From: Psychromonas ossibalaenae ATCC BAA-1528
GTDB taxonomy: Bacteria > Pseudomonadota > Gammaproteobacteria > Enterobacterales > Psychromonadaceae
Length of the DNA stretch: 64,000 nt
Reading direction: 5' to 3'
NCBI RefSeq assembly: GCF_000381745.1
Contig: NZ_KB906968.1
Location: 160,111 to 224,110 of the forward strand
Below are positions 1-7,856 of the stretch, piece by piece (positions within the stretch are counted from its first letter, which is position 1; each line of letters begins with the position of its first letter). Under the pieces are notes generated by a model, which was not told the DNA's origin, ran no database searches, and saw only the letters and a list, made by a program, of their open reading frames with translations. A program made the position numbers and the translations under genes.

Positions 1-2
1 TC

Positions 3-302
3 GAGAAGCCGCGTCTGGATATTTATCAGCAGTTTTTATGGCCTGCAAAGGTGCAGCCGAAGGGACATAAGCAGATTGAATCCTTAGCAATTATGCTGCA
101 GATGGTTGAATATCAGCGTGGTGTCTGTGTTCTGCCTGAATGGCTTGCCGATAATTTAAGCGAACAGTACAACGTAAAAAAATTACGCTTGGGTGAACAA
201 GGTATTTATAAAACCTTATATGCGATGATTAAAAAACAAGATAAATCTATTCCTTATATAAATAAATTTATTAAGCTCGGCAAAGAAAGTGCGGTGATAT
301 AG
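3..302 (+). CDS. LysR-family regulator, MetR-like, C-terminal fragment (cut by window edge)
   Basis: The frame is open from the first bases of the window, so only about the last 99 residues of a longer protein are present and the true start lies to the left. The sequence resembles the end of the effector-binding domain of MetR-type LysR regulators: a hydrophobic helix with a GVCVLPEW motif, followed by a LGEQGIYKTLYAMIKK strand-helix and a basic tail. MetR controls methionine biosynthesis genes with homocysteine as co-effector; that role is inferred from similarity only. The stop lies 33 bases before the cupin gene, so the two may be co-transcribed. Another LysR subgroup is possible because the DNA-binding part is not visible. 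Confidence 0.7.
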   Translation, partial: EKPRLDIYQQFLWPAKVQPKGHKQIESLAIMLQMVEYQRGVCVLPEWLADNLSEQYNVKKLRLGEQGIYKTLYAMIKKQDKSIPYINKFIKLGKESAVI

Positions 303-335
303 AGCTTAGGGTTTAGCAAATAGAACGGAGGAGCA

Positions 336-995
336 ATGGCAGGTTTAAATGTAGACTTTTCTAAACGGGTAGTAATCAACTCTGAGCAGATGCCCTGGAT
401 AGACTCACCCATGCCGGGTGTACGGCGAAGACCACTTGCTAGAGCCACTGATGAAAATGGTCATATCACCAGCATAGTGCAGTATCAGCCAGGCTCTTAT
501 TTCAGCAGCCATAGTCACCCTCTGGGCGAAGAAATATTTGTATTAGAAGGTACTTTTTCTGATGAAAATGGTGATTACGAAAAAGGGACTTACCTGCGTA
601 ATCCGCCGGGCAGTTCTCACCAGCCTTTTAGCCAACAGGGCTGTACGATACTGGTTAAACTTAATCAGTTTGAATCGGATGATAAACAGCAGGTAACTAT
701 TAATACCAATACCAGCAGCTGGCAGCCGGGCATTGGATGCCTGCAGGTGATGCCTTTACATGATTTTGCAGGGCAGCATACTGCCTTGGTCAAATGGCCG
801 GCCGGAAAGGTTTTCCAGCCACATAGTCACTTCGGAGGCGAGGAGATTTTAGTTTTGTCCGGCACATTTAAAGATGAACACGGAATCTATCCGAAACACA
901 GCTGGATCCGCAGTCCACATTTAAGTGAGCACCACCCATTTGTAGAAGAAGAAACAATTATTCTGGTTAAGGTCGGCCACCTTCCAATAGATTAA
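336..995 (+). CDS. Double cupin protein (ChrR-like cupin domains)
   Basis: The 219-residue protein holds two tandem cupin domains of the ChrR (anti-sigma factor C-terminal) type, at about residues 35-110 and 140-215. Each carries the metal-binding pattern HSHPLGEE or HSHFGGEE followed by an FVLEGTF/LVLSGTF strand and a late conserved histidine (SSHQPF, SEHHPF). There is no zinc-finger anti-sigma domain in front, so this is a stand-alone bicupin, possibly a metal-dependent sensor or enzyme. A strong ribosome-binding site (ggagg) precedes the ATG by 5 bases. It follows the MetR-like regulator on the same strand. The substrate cannot be read from the sequence. Confidence 0.8.
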   Translation: MAGLNVDFSKRVVINSEQMPWIDSPMPGVRRRPLARATDENGHITSIVQYQPGSYFSSHSHPLGEEIFVLEGTFSDENGDYEKGTYLRNPPGSSHQPFSQQGCTILVKLNQFESDDKQQVTINTNTSSWQPGIGCLQVMPLHDFAGQHTALVKWPAGKVFQPHSHFGGEEILVLSGTFKDEHGIYPKHSWIRSPHLSEHHPFVEEETIILVKVGHLPID

Positions 996-1027
996 ACTCC
1001 AGAATGTCTTTACTGTAGCTTTATTTT

Positions 1028-1053
1028 CTTTCCACGCTCCGCGTGGGAATGCA
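1028..1053. repeat. REP-like palindrome
   Basis: A compact hairpin, CCACGC-TCC-GCGTGG, is followed by gaatgcat. Elements of this form are widespread extragenic palindromes in proteobacteria. It sits just downstream of the cupin gene and next to a larger repeat copy, and could act as a transcript end or stabiliser. Confidence 0.5.
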
Positions 1054-1084
1054 TAGATAGTTTAGTGAAAATATTTGGCTTGTT

Positions 1085-1362
1085 TGCTGGCCTTCGCTTG
1101 TAGGCGGTTGGTTTCATCTTTTCGTTGTTCTTCCGCCATTAACGGCGTGTTACTTTTCTTTGACAGCCAAAGAAAAGTAACCAAAAGAAAGGCTGCCCTA
1201 ACCATTTTTTGTATCTTGTAATACCCAAACACTTTTAACGCACCAGCTCGGAATGCACATCCATGTGCATGCCAAGCTTAGTGAAACCATCCTGGTTTCA
1301 CTTGCTAAAGCGTTCGTCCACCACAAGAAAAATGGATGGGAATACGTAGCCGAATTGGTTTT
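1085..1362 (-). repeat. Dispersed ~300 bp intergenic repeat, copy A (inverted)
   Basis: The reverse complement of this stretch aligns with the repeats at 3020-3342 and 16711-17034. Shared blocks are gttactttt...aaaagtaaccaaaa, a GCACATCCATGTGC palindrome, a second palindrome around ATCCTGGTT/ATGATTTC, and a cgtagccg-attgg end. It is more diverged than the other two copies. It contains several nested inverted repeats and no convincing coding frame. It lies immediately downstream of the KAP NTPase gene, in the opposite orientation to copy B on the other side. Confidence 0.7.
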
Positions 1363-1414
1363 TCGCAAATTAAAGAAGGCAATACCATTCATGTTAGAAT
1401 ATCTGAAGCAACTT

Positions 1415-2914
1415 TTATTCAATATATCCTGACAGTTCAGTGATGTTTTTATAGTCATCCCATAGCCAATATTTAATATCTTCAGTAACGTAGTGATTGA
1501 TTTGTTCGGTTATTTGATTACTTAAATTGAAATCAGGTAGGTTATATCTCCAAAAATCTGTTTGATAACTATACTTCTGAATATTTAAGCAGATTTTATC
1601 TCTCCCACGCGTCATAGAGTTACCTGTGTGTACTTCATTCGCCGTAGTAGTACTAGCAAGCTCAAGTTGGGTATTAACAAGCTCATTTATGGGGAGGCTA
1701 TCCTCAATAGCTCTATAAGATCTATTTTCATGTGGAACAAACATATCCGTTTTACGCTCTAAAAAACACTCCATATTACATTGATTTTCAACAATCCCTG
1801 TTATCAATACCACGCTATTAATAACGTGTGTTTCTTCTCCTCTAGATAAAGCGACATAATCTAAACTTGCAAAAAACTTTTGTAATGCCTGCTCAATATC
1901 TCGTAACTCCATCCCATTATTAAAAAATAATTCAGCCATGACTGCAATGTTATAACTTTGATTCTTTGAAAATGGGTATAACAAAATCCCTTGCTCTAAA
2001 TATTTATCGAAATCTAATTTCTTAGTATTTAAGTAATCCAAGGGAGATATGTCAGGTAAAGCAATTTTTCTATCAAAAAAGCGTCTCAGGTAAGCGTCTG
2101 CTTTAAATTCATGTCCATATACCGCTTTGATCGAAGATTGTAATGCTTCTGTATCAGTTGCAACCAAAAATACGCACCCTTTAGTTTCAAAGAAATGTTT
2201 AATCACTTCAAGCATTTCAATTGCATAAGTCGGTCTACAGCGATCAAGTTCATCAACTAAAACAACAACCGGTATTTTCAAGCCGTATATTTGTCCCATC
2301 AAATCAGCTAAAAATGATATTTTATCTTTTATATCCCTCATTGCTTGGATTCGAGCATGATGTATCTTTCCTACCCTATCAACCAGCTTAATATTCTCTG
2401 CATTTGATGGTTCCGATTTATTGGGGAGTACGCTCACCACAGTCTCTGCAGCAGAAATAAGGGGAACAATTTCAGGTTTGCCAGTAAGCACAGAACCAGC
2501 TTTGGCCAACTTCATGCAAGTGCCAAAAGAAAGTTTTAGTTCATCTATTTTATTCTTAGCTTTTTCAAATAACTCACTTTTAGCATCACAATGTATCGGA
2601 GAAAATATATGTTCTAACTGGTTTAGAAATTCACTGCTGACCACTGATAATGCTTCTTTAGAAAAGTCACTTTCCCAAGCATCTATATAAACAACAGGAT
2701 GATCTTGTTCAGCAAGTTCAACATACAAACGCCTTAGCAACTCCGTTTTTCCAGTTCCCCAGGAACCATTCATATTTACAACAAGGCCATCTTCAGCATT
2801 CGTTAAAAATGAACACAAAAACTTACCGTACTCTTTTCGGTTAGTTTTACATGTTTCCCAATTGTACTTTGGTTGCCAATCTTGGTATTTATTTGCGTGT
2901 TTAATTTCAGTCAT
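1415..2914 (-). CDS. KAP-family P-loop NTPase
   Basis: This 499-residue protein has a Walker A motif GSWGTGKT at residues 50-57 and a Walker B strand VVVLVDELDRC at about 216-226, followed by a sensor-like VATDTEAL segment. This arrangement is typical of KAP NTPases (named after Kidins220/ARMS and PifA). In KAP proteins transmembrane helices often lie between Walker A and B; here only a weakly hydrophobic stretch is seen at about 137-165, so it may be soluble. Bacterial members, such as the plasmid-encoded PifA, are linked to phage exclusion; a defence role here is inference. The C-terminal ~180 residues are not recognised. The gene is alone, flanked on both sides by inverted copies of a dispersed repeat, which suggests acquisition as a cassette. 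Confidence 0.85.
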   Translation of the reverse strand: MTEIKHANKYQDWQPKYNWETCKTNRKEYGKFLCSFLTNAEDGLVVNMNGSWGTGKTELLRRLYVELAEQDHPVVYIDAWESDFSKEALSVVSSEFLNQLEHIFSPIHCDAKSELFEKAKNKIDELKLSFGTCMKLAKAGSVLTGKPEIVPLISAAETVVSVLPNKSEPSNAENIKLVDRVGKIHHARIQAMRDIKDKISFLADLMGQIYGLKIPVVVLVDELDRCRPTYAIEMLEVIKHFFETKGCVFLVATDTEALQSSIKAVYGHEFKADAYLRRFFDRKIALPDISPLDYLNTKKLDFDKYLEQGILLYPFSKNQSYNIAVMAELFFNNGMELRDIEQALQKFFASLDYVALSRGEETHVINSVVLITGIVENQCNMECFLERKTDMFVPHENRSYRAIEDSLPINELVNTQLELASTTTANEVHTGNSMTRGRDKICLNIQKYSYQTDFWRYNLPDFNLSNQITEQINHYVTEDIKYWLWDDYKNITELSGYIE

Positions 2915-3019
2915 GAGAACCTTACAACCATATGAAGTTACAACAGATTAACAGTTTTTATATTAAATAAAAGCCGGGGTATCCACTTTTCAGGTCTAAA
3001 AAAATTTATTTTTTATTAA

Positions 3020-3342
3020 AACAAAACCAATACGGCTACGAAAATTTCCGTACGTTTTTCTTGGTAGGGAAATGACTTTAGCAAAGGAAATCATGGATGA
3101 TTTCATTAGGCTTGGTTCAGCACATGGATGTGCTGTCCAAGCCGGTGCGTTAAAAAGTTATTGAGCAGACAAGAATAAAAAACGTTTCGGAACGGCACTT
3201 TTTGGTTACTTTTTCTTGCTGTTGAGAAAAAGTAACTCGCCGTCAGGGCGAAATAGAAGCATTGAAAGCTATACCAAACTCTACCGGCGAAAACCTACAA
3301 ACAAAAATTAATTCAGGCGGTGTACTTCTAATTTAAACAAAG
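3020..3342 (+). repeat. Dispersed ~300 bp intergenic repeat, copy B
   Basis: It is nearly identical over about 200 bases to copy C (16711-17034): the core around GCACATGGATGTGC, the adjacent atcatggatgatttcat palindrome, and the ggttactttttcttgctgttgagaa hairpin are shared. It starts with an AT-rich lead and ends near an acaaag motif. It occupies most of the gap between the KAP gene and the next gene and has no coding frame. Several nested stems would let the RNA fold strongly. Confidence 0.8.
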
Positions 3343-3394
3343 AATTAAATACGATATCAACTGCCGAAGTAAAAAAAGTCTGACACCCTATTCT

Positions 3395-3757
3395 TTATGA
3401 ATCAATTCTAAAAGTATCTAAACGTAATAAAGCCCGTTTAATAGCCGTTGTTGATGAATCTGAGCTGATTTGTTCAATTTTATAACGTTTGAATATTTCA
3501 CTTAAATAAGCACAGGTAAAATTTAACGGCGCTTGAGCAAACAATTTGGGATTCGCTGAGTAATCACAGCCGTGTGTATAAAACCAGTCTCTATAATCCT
3601 GATCTTCCATAAAGCCAGACTCACTAATGGTCTGCTTTAATTTAAATAACGAATTATTCAAATTGACATGCGCTTGTTCAAACTCATGCGACAAATTAGC
3701 GACTGAGCTGATTGCCTGCTGGTTAGGCAGTAAAGAGATGTTGTATATTTTTCCCAT
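3395..3757 (-). CDS. Hypothetical protein, 120 aa
   Basis: I do not recognise this protein. It is 120 residues, mostly helical by composition, without a signal peptide or membrane segment. It has an amphipathic N-terminal half (residues 15-45) and a basic C-terminal end. A weak AAGG ribosome-binding sequence lies about 13 bases before the ATG. A longer frame on the opposite strand (3627-4037) overlaps it but has no ribosome-binding site. The Crp/Fnr-type gene 300 bases away is divergent from it, so the two could share a control region. Confidence 0.55.
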   Translation of the reverse strand: MGKIYNISLLPNQQAISSVANLSHEFEQAHVNLNNSLFKLKQTISESGFMEDQDYRDWFYTHGCDYSANPKLFAQAPLNFTCAYLSEIFKRYKIEQISSDSSTTAIKRALLRLDTFRIDS

Positions 3758-4055
3758 GCTGACGGACCTTTATTTTAAAAACTTAGCTGTGCAGCTTAAG
3801 CTTATTCACTTAAGCAGCCTTTCAAACACGAACAATATTACCTGTTTAAAAAATGAACTCTGTTCTTTAAAGAACACTTCCTACCGATATGGCATTGGGG
3901 AAGAGAGAGAACCCACTCAGCACCGCTTTGCATGGCTTATCATAAACAACGCAGAAATAGGAATATGGGATGGTTGTATTTATTTGATGCAAAGTTTTAC
4001 TATGGAAACGAGTGCACTATATTTCATAGTATCTTAATTAAATAACAGGCCTGAA

Positions 4056-4751
4056 ATGACTGACTCTAGTATTGAAACAATCCACTGGCCATGCACAATC
4101 TCAAACGATTTAAAGCAGCAGCTGCTTGATATTGCTCAACGCGGCAGCGGACTGACGGATACACAGAAAAAACAAGCTTTACCCGGCATCTATTATATAA
4201 CAAGTGGTCTTGCTACTATTTCTTTCCTGTCTGAAAACATGAATAACACTTTAGGTTTTGTATTGGGTGTTAATGACTGGGTTGGAGCAAATTCATTAGG
4301 AAATAATGCAGATGTATTCCTGCTCACGGTTGAGCTTGAGCCAGTAAAATACCTTTTATTCCCCAAGCAGAAAATAGCTCAACTTGCAGAAAACAATAAT
4401 GAAGTTTTTAAGTTCTTGTATTACTGCATGGTTCAAATGCAGCCGAGATCCCTGCAGGCTCCACTCACCGCACTTCACGATAAAGAGATACGTATTGTAT
4501 ATACTCTGCTTGCCTTAGCTCAAAAGAAACACGCTGTAAAAGGTGTTAATACATCCATTAATATCACACAGGAACAATTGTGCGCCGTGACCGGTCTTTC
4601 TAGACCTAGAATTAATGAAGTACTAAAAACTATTGAGAAAGTCCACGAGATATCAATTGAACGAGGAAAAATCCATATTACTGATATTGATGCGTTAGGA
4701 AACAGACTCAATCAGTTAAATGCCATGTTTGACGATCCGAGAATAAAATAG
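4056..4751 (+). CDS. Crp/Fnr-family transcriptional regulator
   Basis: The protein is 231 residues. An N-terminal cyclic-nucleotide-binding-like beta-roll (about 20-120) includes PGIYYITSGLATISFL; a long dimer helix precedes a winged helix-turn-helix with the recognition part TQEQLCAVTGLSRPRINEVLKTIE (about 167-190). The cluster of cysteines that binds iron-sulfur in FNR is absent, and the CRP residues that bind cAMP are not evident, so the signal is unknown. It is monocistronic, with about 300 bases in front of it. The family call is secure; the targets are unknown. Confidence 0.82.
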   Translation: MTDSSIETIHWPCTISNDLKQQLLDIAQRGSGLTDTQKKQALPGIYYITSGLATISFLSENMNNTLGFVLGVNDWVGANSLGNNADVFLLTVELEPVKYLLFPKQKIAQLAENNNEVFKFLYYCMVQMQPRSLQAPLTALHDKEIRIVYTLLALAQKKHAVKGVNTSINITQEQLCAVTGLSRPRINEVLKTIEKVHEISIERGKIHITDIDALGNRLNQLNAMFDDPRIK

Positions 4752-4930
4752 GATATGGTGTAAAAATTGATGCCTACTTCATGCACATCTAAAAAAGAAG
4801 CATGAGTTTTCGTGGCTTAGATGAAGGGGATTATTTTTTAACAAGCTTTGAGGATAGATAAAAAAGCGCAGAGGTTTACTCTTTATATAGTATAAAAAGT
4901 CTCCTCCGCTGTTGTATTAATTTTTGAAAT

Positions 4931-4948
4931 CTGGTTTTCTCTAACCAG
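4931..4948 (-). terminator. Hairpin after the 36-aa gene
   Basis: A perfect stem CTGGTT-TTCTCT-AACCAG lies 12 bases past the stop of the small minus-strand gene. The following sequence is only moderately T-rich, so this is a weak terminator candidate. Confidence 0.4.
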
Positions 4949-4959
4949 TCTAGTCTCCA

Positions 4960-5070
4960 TTATTTTCTAAAGAAAGAAAAAGTAAACTTACGCTTATTAG
5001 CTTTATTGATACGCTCGCTTTTGCTGTACGCTAAAAAATTTTGAACTGCTGATAAAAAATGAATATCCAT
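4960..5070 (-). CDS. Small basic protein, 36 aa
   Basis: This short frame begins with ATG, preceded by a strong GAGGAA ribosome-binding site 6-7 bases upstream, and ends in a run of Phe, Arg and Lys. The product is rich in Lys, Ser, Phe and Arg (KANKRKFTFSFFRK at the end) and lacks a membrane helix. A hairpin follows the stop. I do not recognise the family. The ribosome-binding site plus hairpin are the only support, so it may be spurious. Confidence 0.4.
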   Translation of the reverse strand: MDIHFLSAVQNFLAYSKSERINKANKRKFTFSFFRK

Positions 5071-5453
5071 AATAAATTCCTCTTATAATTTTTAATTACT
5101 GTCAACATTTGACGCAACAAATGTAACCTAGATCACACTTTTACGCAAACAATAACTGAAACAAAATTACATCAAAGACACTAACCAACTGCGAAACACT
5201 GGTTTAACGCAGAAAAATCGAGACACAGATCACTTAATTATGAAATAAAATTACAGTGACATGTGTTTTTGCAGAGTCTAGCAATAAGCTTAGCGCCCTT
5301 AAAAATCGTGATCATTACGAATATAGGTCATAAAGATCAATGCTATATTAAGGCTCTAATGGACAACCTAAACATGGAAAGTACCCAGTAAAAGCTGCTT
5401 CACTTGGTCGCTTTTTCTTTTTCAATTTTTAACGAATTTATTTGGAGAACCCA
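5071..5453. other. Regulatory gap between the 36-aa gene and the SIMPL gene
   Basis: This divergent gap is AT-rich. It contains an imperfect 15-base palindrome at 5306-5320 (TCGTGATCATTACGA) that could bind a dimeric regulator, and several gatca half-sites. No coding frame or RNA gene was seen. Confidence 0.35.
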
Positions 5454-6173
5454 GTGCAGGAAAATAACAAAACAGGAGCAGGACTTTTAGGACTGTTTAT
5501 ATTTCTCGGTTTAGCGGCTCTAGGCTACTTTCTATCCAGTGCGGCTATACAATATAAGCTGTACGACAGGAGCGTGACAGTAAAAGGCCTGTCTGAAAAA
5601 GAGTACAAAGCCGATATCGTCATATGGCCGATAACATTTAGCCTGGCAGATAACAGCCTCACTGATTTATATCATGATGTTGATCTGCAGTCAGAAATGA
5701 TATTCAAGTATCTAAATAAAAATGGAATTTCAGAAGAAGAGATCACCCTGGTATCACCGGCCATTACCGATAAATCAGCCCAGCAGTACGGCAGTAATAA
5801 CCAGGCAGAGTTTCGCTACTCAGCATTACAGACAGTTACCGTTTATTCGGCAAATATAGATGTTGTACGTCATGTGATGAGTTCGCTTTCTGAACTAGGC
5901 AAGCATGGGATTGTTTTTACAGGCAATAACTATCAGTCACAAACTGAATATCTATTTACCCGTCTCAATGAAGTAAAGCCGGAAATGATTGAAGAAGCCA
6001 CCACCAAAGCTAGAGAGGTTGCTAAAAAGTTTGCCGAGGATTCCCAAAGCTCACTGGGAAAAATCAAAAGAGCCTCGCAGGGACAGTTTAGTATCGCGGC
6101 CAGAGACAAAAACAACCCGCATATTAAACGCGTTCGCGTAGTTTCAACTGTTGAGTATTACTTATCTGATTAA
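5454..6173 (+). CDS. SIMPL domain (DUF541) membrane-anchored protein
   Basis: The protein is 239 residues from the chosen GTG start. A GGAG ribosome-binding site lies 6 bases upstream of this GTG, which fits better than the TTG at 5442. A single membrane helix (about residues 7-30) anchors a periplasmic SIMPL/DUF541 domain, recognisable by the SVTVKGLSEKEYKAD start, the helix with paired segments, and the VVSTVEYYL end. SIMPL proteins form oligomeric periplasmic assemblies; E. coli YggE is linked to oxidative-stress tolerance. It is monocistronic and closed by a strong hairpin. Confidence 0.85.
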   Translation: MQENNKTGAGLLGLFIFLGLAALGYFLSSAAIQYKLYDRSVTVKGLSEKEYKADIVIWPITFSLADNSLTDLYHDVDLQSEMIFKYLNKNGISEEEITLVSPAITDKSAQQYGSNNQAEFRYSALQTVTVYSANIDVVRHVMSSLSELGKHGIVFTGNNYQSQTEYLFTRLNEVKPEMIEEATTKAREVAKKFAEDSQSSLGKIKRASQGQFSIAARDKNNPHIKRVRVVSTVEYYLSD

Positions 6174-6203
6174 TCTATAAAAATGCAGGATCCAGAAAGA
6201 ATT

Positions 6204-6245
6204 AATGCCGAGCGGTGAATCATTCACTGTTCGGCATTATTATTT
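6204..6245. terminator. Bidirectional intrinsic terminator
   Basis: The stem AATGCCGA(g)C(g)GTGA pairs with TTCAC(t)G(t)TCGGCATT and is followed by an AT-rich run. It separates the convergent SIMPL gene and the cyd operon and can serve both. Confidence 0.8.
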
Positions 6246-6267
6246 TAAGCTAACCCGCTAAACGCCT

Positions 6268-6570
6268 TTATACAAACATTCTGGCGGCGAAAAAGAACAG
6301 AACCGGCCAGGAAAGGTAAGGAGAAAAAATAATCCGCCACAACCACAACCGAGGCTCAAATCCTAACCCATGCACAAAACCAGCAGTTAACGCCATCATC
6401 AGAATACTTAAGTACCCATTCGCTAATGCGGCAGTACTGTCAGCTATATGATCCGGGTTAAACAGCAGCAGAAGGCTTAACAGCATCGCCAGCAGGGTAG
6501 AAACCCAGCGTGCCGGCGAATACTGAAAAGGTTTATGAATGAAATCAAGTGCTTGATTAATTTTCACCAT
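6268..6570 (-). CDS. ybgE: Cyd operon protein YbgE
   Basis: The protein is 100 residues from the ATG at 6570 (E. coli YbgE is 97). Three hydrophobic segments are visible, including VSTLLAMLLSLLLLF and ILMMALTAGFVHGLGF, and the FEPRLWLWRIIFSPYLSWP end is typical of this family. A farther upstream start would run through most of cydX in another frame, so the start overlapping the cydX end by 14 bases is preferred. It is the last gene of cydA-cydB-cydX-ybgE. Its function is unknown beyond association with cytochrome bd oxidase. Confidence 0.85.
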   Translation of the reverse strand: MVKINQALDFIHKPFQYSPARWVSTLLAMLLSLLLLFNPDHIADSTAALANGYLSILMMALTAGFVHGLGFEPRLWLWRIIFSPYLSWPVLFFFAARMFV

Positions 6571-6685
6571 TTTCTTCTTGTTGAGCTTCTTTTTCATTTG
6601 CTTCGATCTGCTCGTACCACAAACCATTGATAATACCAAATGAACAAGCTAATAAAATGCCTAATATCCACGCAAAATACCACAT
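6557..6685 (-). CDS. cydX: Cytochrome bd-I accessory subunit CydX
   Basis: This 42-residue peptide begins MWYFAWILGILLACSFGI, the signature of CydX: one membrane helix with a conserved Trp and a Glu after it (NGLWYEQ), then an acidic, Gln/Glu-rich tail. CydX is needed for stable, active cytochrome bd oxidase in the inner membrane. A strong AGGAGAG ribosome-binding site precedes the ATG. It lies 24 bases after cydB and overlaps ybgE, so the four genes are one operon. Confidence 0.93.
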   Translation of the reverse strand: MWYFAWILGILLACSFGIINGLWYEQIEANEKEAQQEENGEN

Positions 6686-6709
6686 AGAACTCTCCTGAAT
6701 AAGTTTTAA

Positions 6710-7849
6710 TTAATAAGCTGAATGTTTATATTTCGCCATAAATTCTTTACCTAAACGGCCAAACATTTTCATGTAACACCACGTGGTATAAGACAAAATA
6801 ATCGGTAAAAATACAGTAGCCGCTATGGTCATAATATTAAGTGTTTTTTCACTTGAAACAGCATCCCATACAGTAAAGCTGAAGTTAGGATCAATGCTTG
6901 ACGGTAAAATAAACGGGAACATACTAAATGCACAGGTCAATAACACCCCGACTTGGGTAATACTGCTGCAGAAAAATGCAAAACCGCTGCGGTTATATTT
7001 ACTCGCAATCCAGGTTAACAGCGGGAATAACAGCCCCAGTGCCGGCGCAATCATGGTTAACGGGTATTTATCATAATTCGCTAACCATGCACCAGACTGA
7101 ACTTCAGCTGTTTTTAATAATGGGTTAGCTGGTCCGTTGAGATCTCCAATAGAAGTGATCACATAACCATCAATACCATTAGCAATCCACACACCTGCTA
7201 ACGCAAATAAAACTACCGCAAGCGGCGCACAGATCATTGATACTAAACGTGCGCGCTGACGCAGTGCCCCGTCAGTTTTCATCTGCAGCCAGGTTGAGCC
7301 CTGTAAAACAAATAAAGTTAAGCAGAACACTCCTACTAATAATGCAAACGGATTTAGTAGGTCAAAGAATCCACCTTGATACTGGGAACGTAAAAAGTCA
7401 TCCAGTATAAAAGGCACACCCTGCAGTAAATTACCAAAGGCAACACCAAAGACAATCGGAGGCACAACACCGCCGGCAAAAATAGCCCAGTCCCAGCTGT
7501 TTCTCCAGCGCGAATCTTCAATTTTACTGCGGTAGTCAAAACCGACCGGACGGAAAAATAGAGCAAACAGCGTCAGCATCATTGCCACATAAAACCCGGA
7601 GAATGCCGTGGCATAAACCGCAGGCCAGGCGGCAAAAATCGCACCGGCACCGGTAATTAACCAAACCTGATTACCATCCCAGTGCGGGGCAATACTATTT
7701 ATCATAATACGGCGTTCGTCATCGGTTTTACCAATAACCGGGATCAATGCCCCCACGCCCATATCAAAACCATCGGTGATAACAAAACCAATCAGTAAAA
7801 CACCAATTAATAACCACCACACTATTTTTAACGTTTCATAATCAAACAT
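6710..7849 (-). CDS. cydB: Cytochrome bd quinol oxidase subunit II
   Basis: The protein is 379 residues, exactly the normal length. It starts MFDYETLKIVWWLLIGVLLI and has the family motif GFDMGVGAL, then about eight membrane helices; conserved PHWDGNQVWLITGAGAIFAAWP is at about 50-70. CydB pairs with CydA to form the high-affinity ubiquinol oxidase used at low oxygen. It lies 7 bases after cydA, so they are translated from one message. Confidence 0.97.
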   Translation of the reverse strand: MFDYETLKIVWWLLIGVLLIGFVITDGFDMGVGALIPVIGKTDDERRIMINSIAPHWDGNQVWLITGAGAIFAAWPAVYATAFSGFYVAMMLTLFALFFRPVGFDYRSKIEDSRWRNSWDWAIFAGGVVPPIVFGVAFGNLLQGVPFILDDFLRSQYQGGFFDLLNPFALLVGVFCLTLFVLQGSTWLQMKTDGALRQRARLVSMICAPLAVVLFALAGVWIANGIDGYVITSIGDLNGPANPLLKTAEVQSGAWLANYDKYPLTMIAPALGLLFPLLTWIASKYNRSGFAFFCSSITQVGVLLTCAFSMFPFILPSSIDPNFSFTVWDAVSSEKTLNIMTIAATVFLPIILSYTTWCYMKMFGRLGKEFMAKYKHSAY

Positions 7850-7856
7850 AATCAGC

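Noticed and set aside
1198..1458. 86-codon minus-strand frame
   Set aside because: It lies mostly in repeat copy A, whose palindromes keep frames open by chance, and overlaps the KAP gene end.
3627..4037. 136-codon plus-strand frame
   Set aside because: It overlaps the 120-aa minus-strand gene over its first part, has no ribosome-binding site and a biased, non-protein-like composition.
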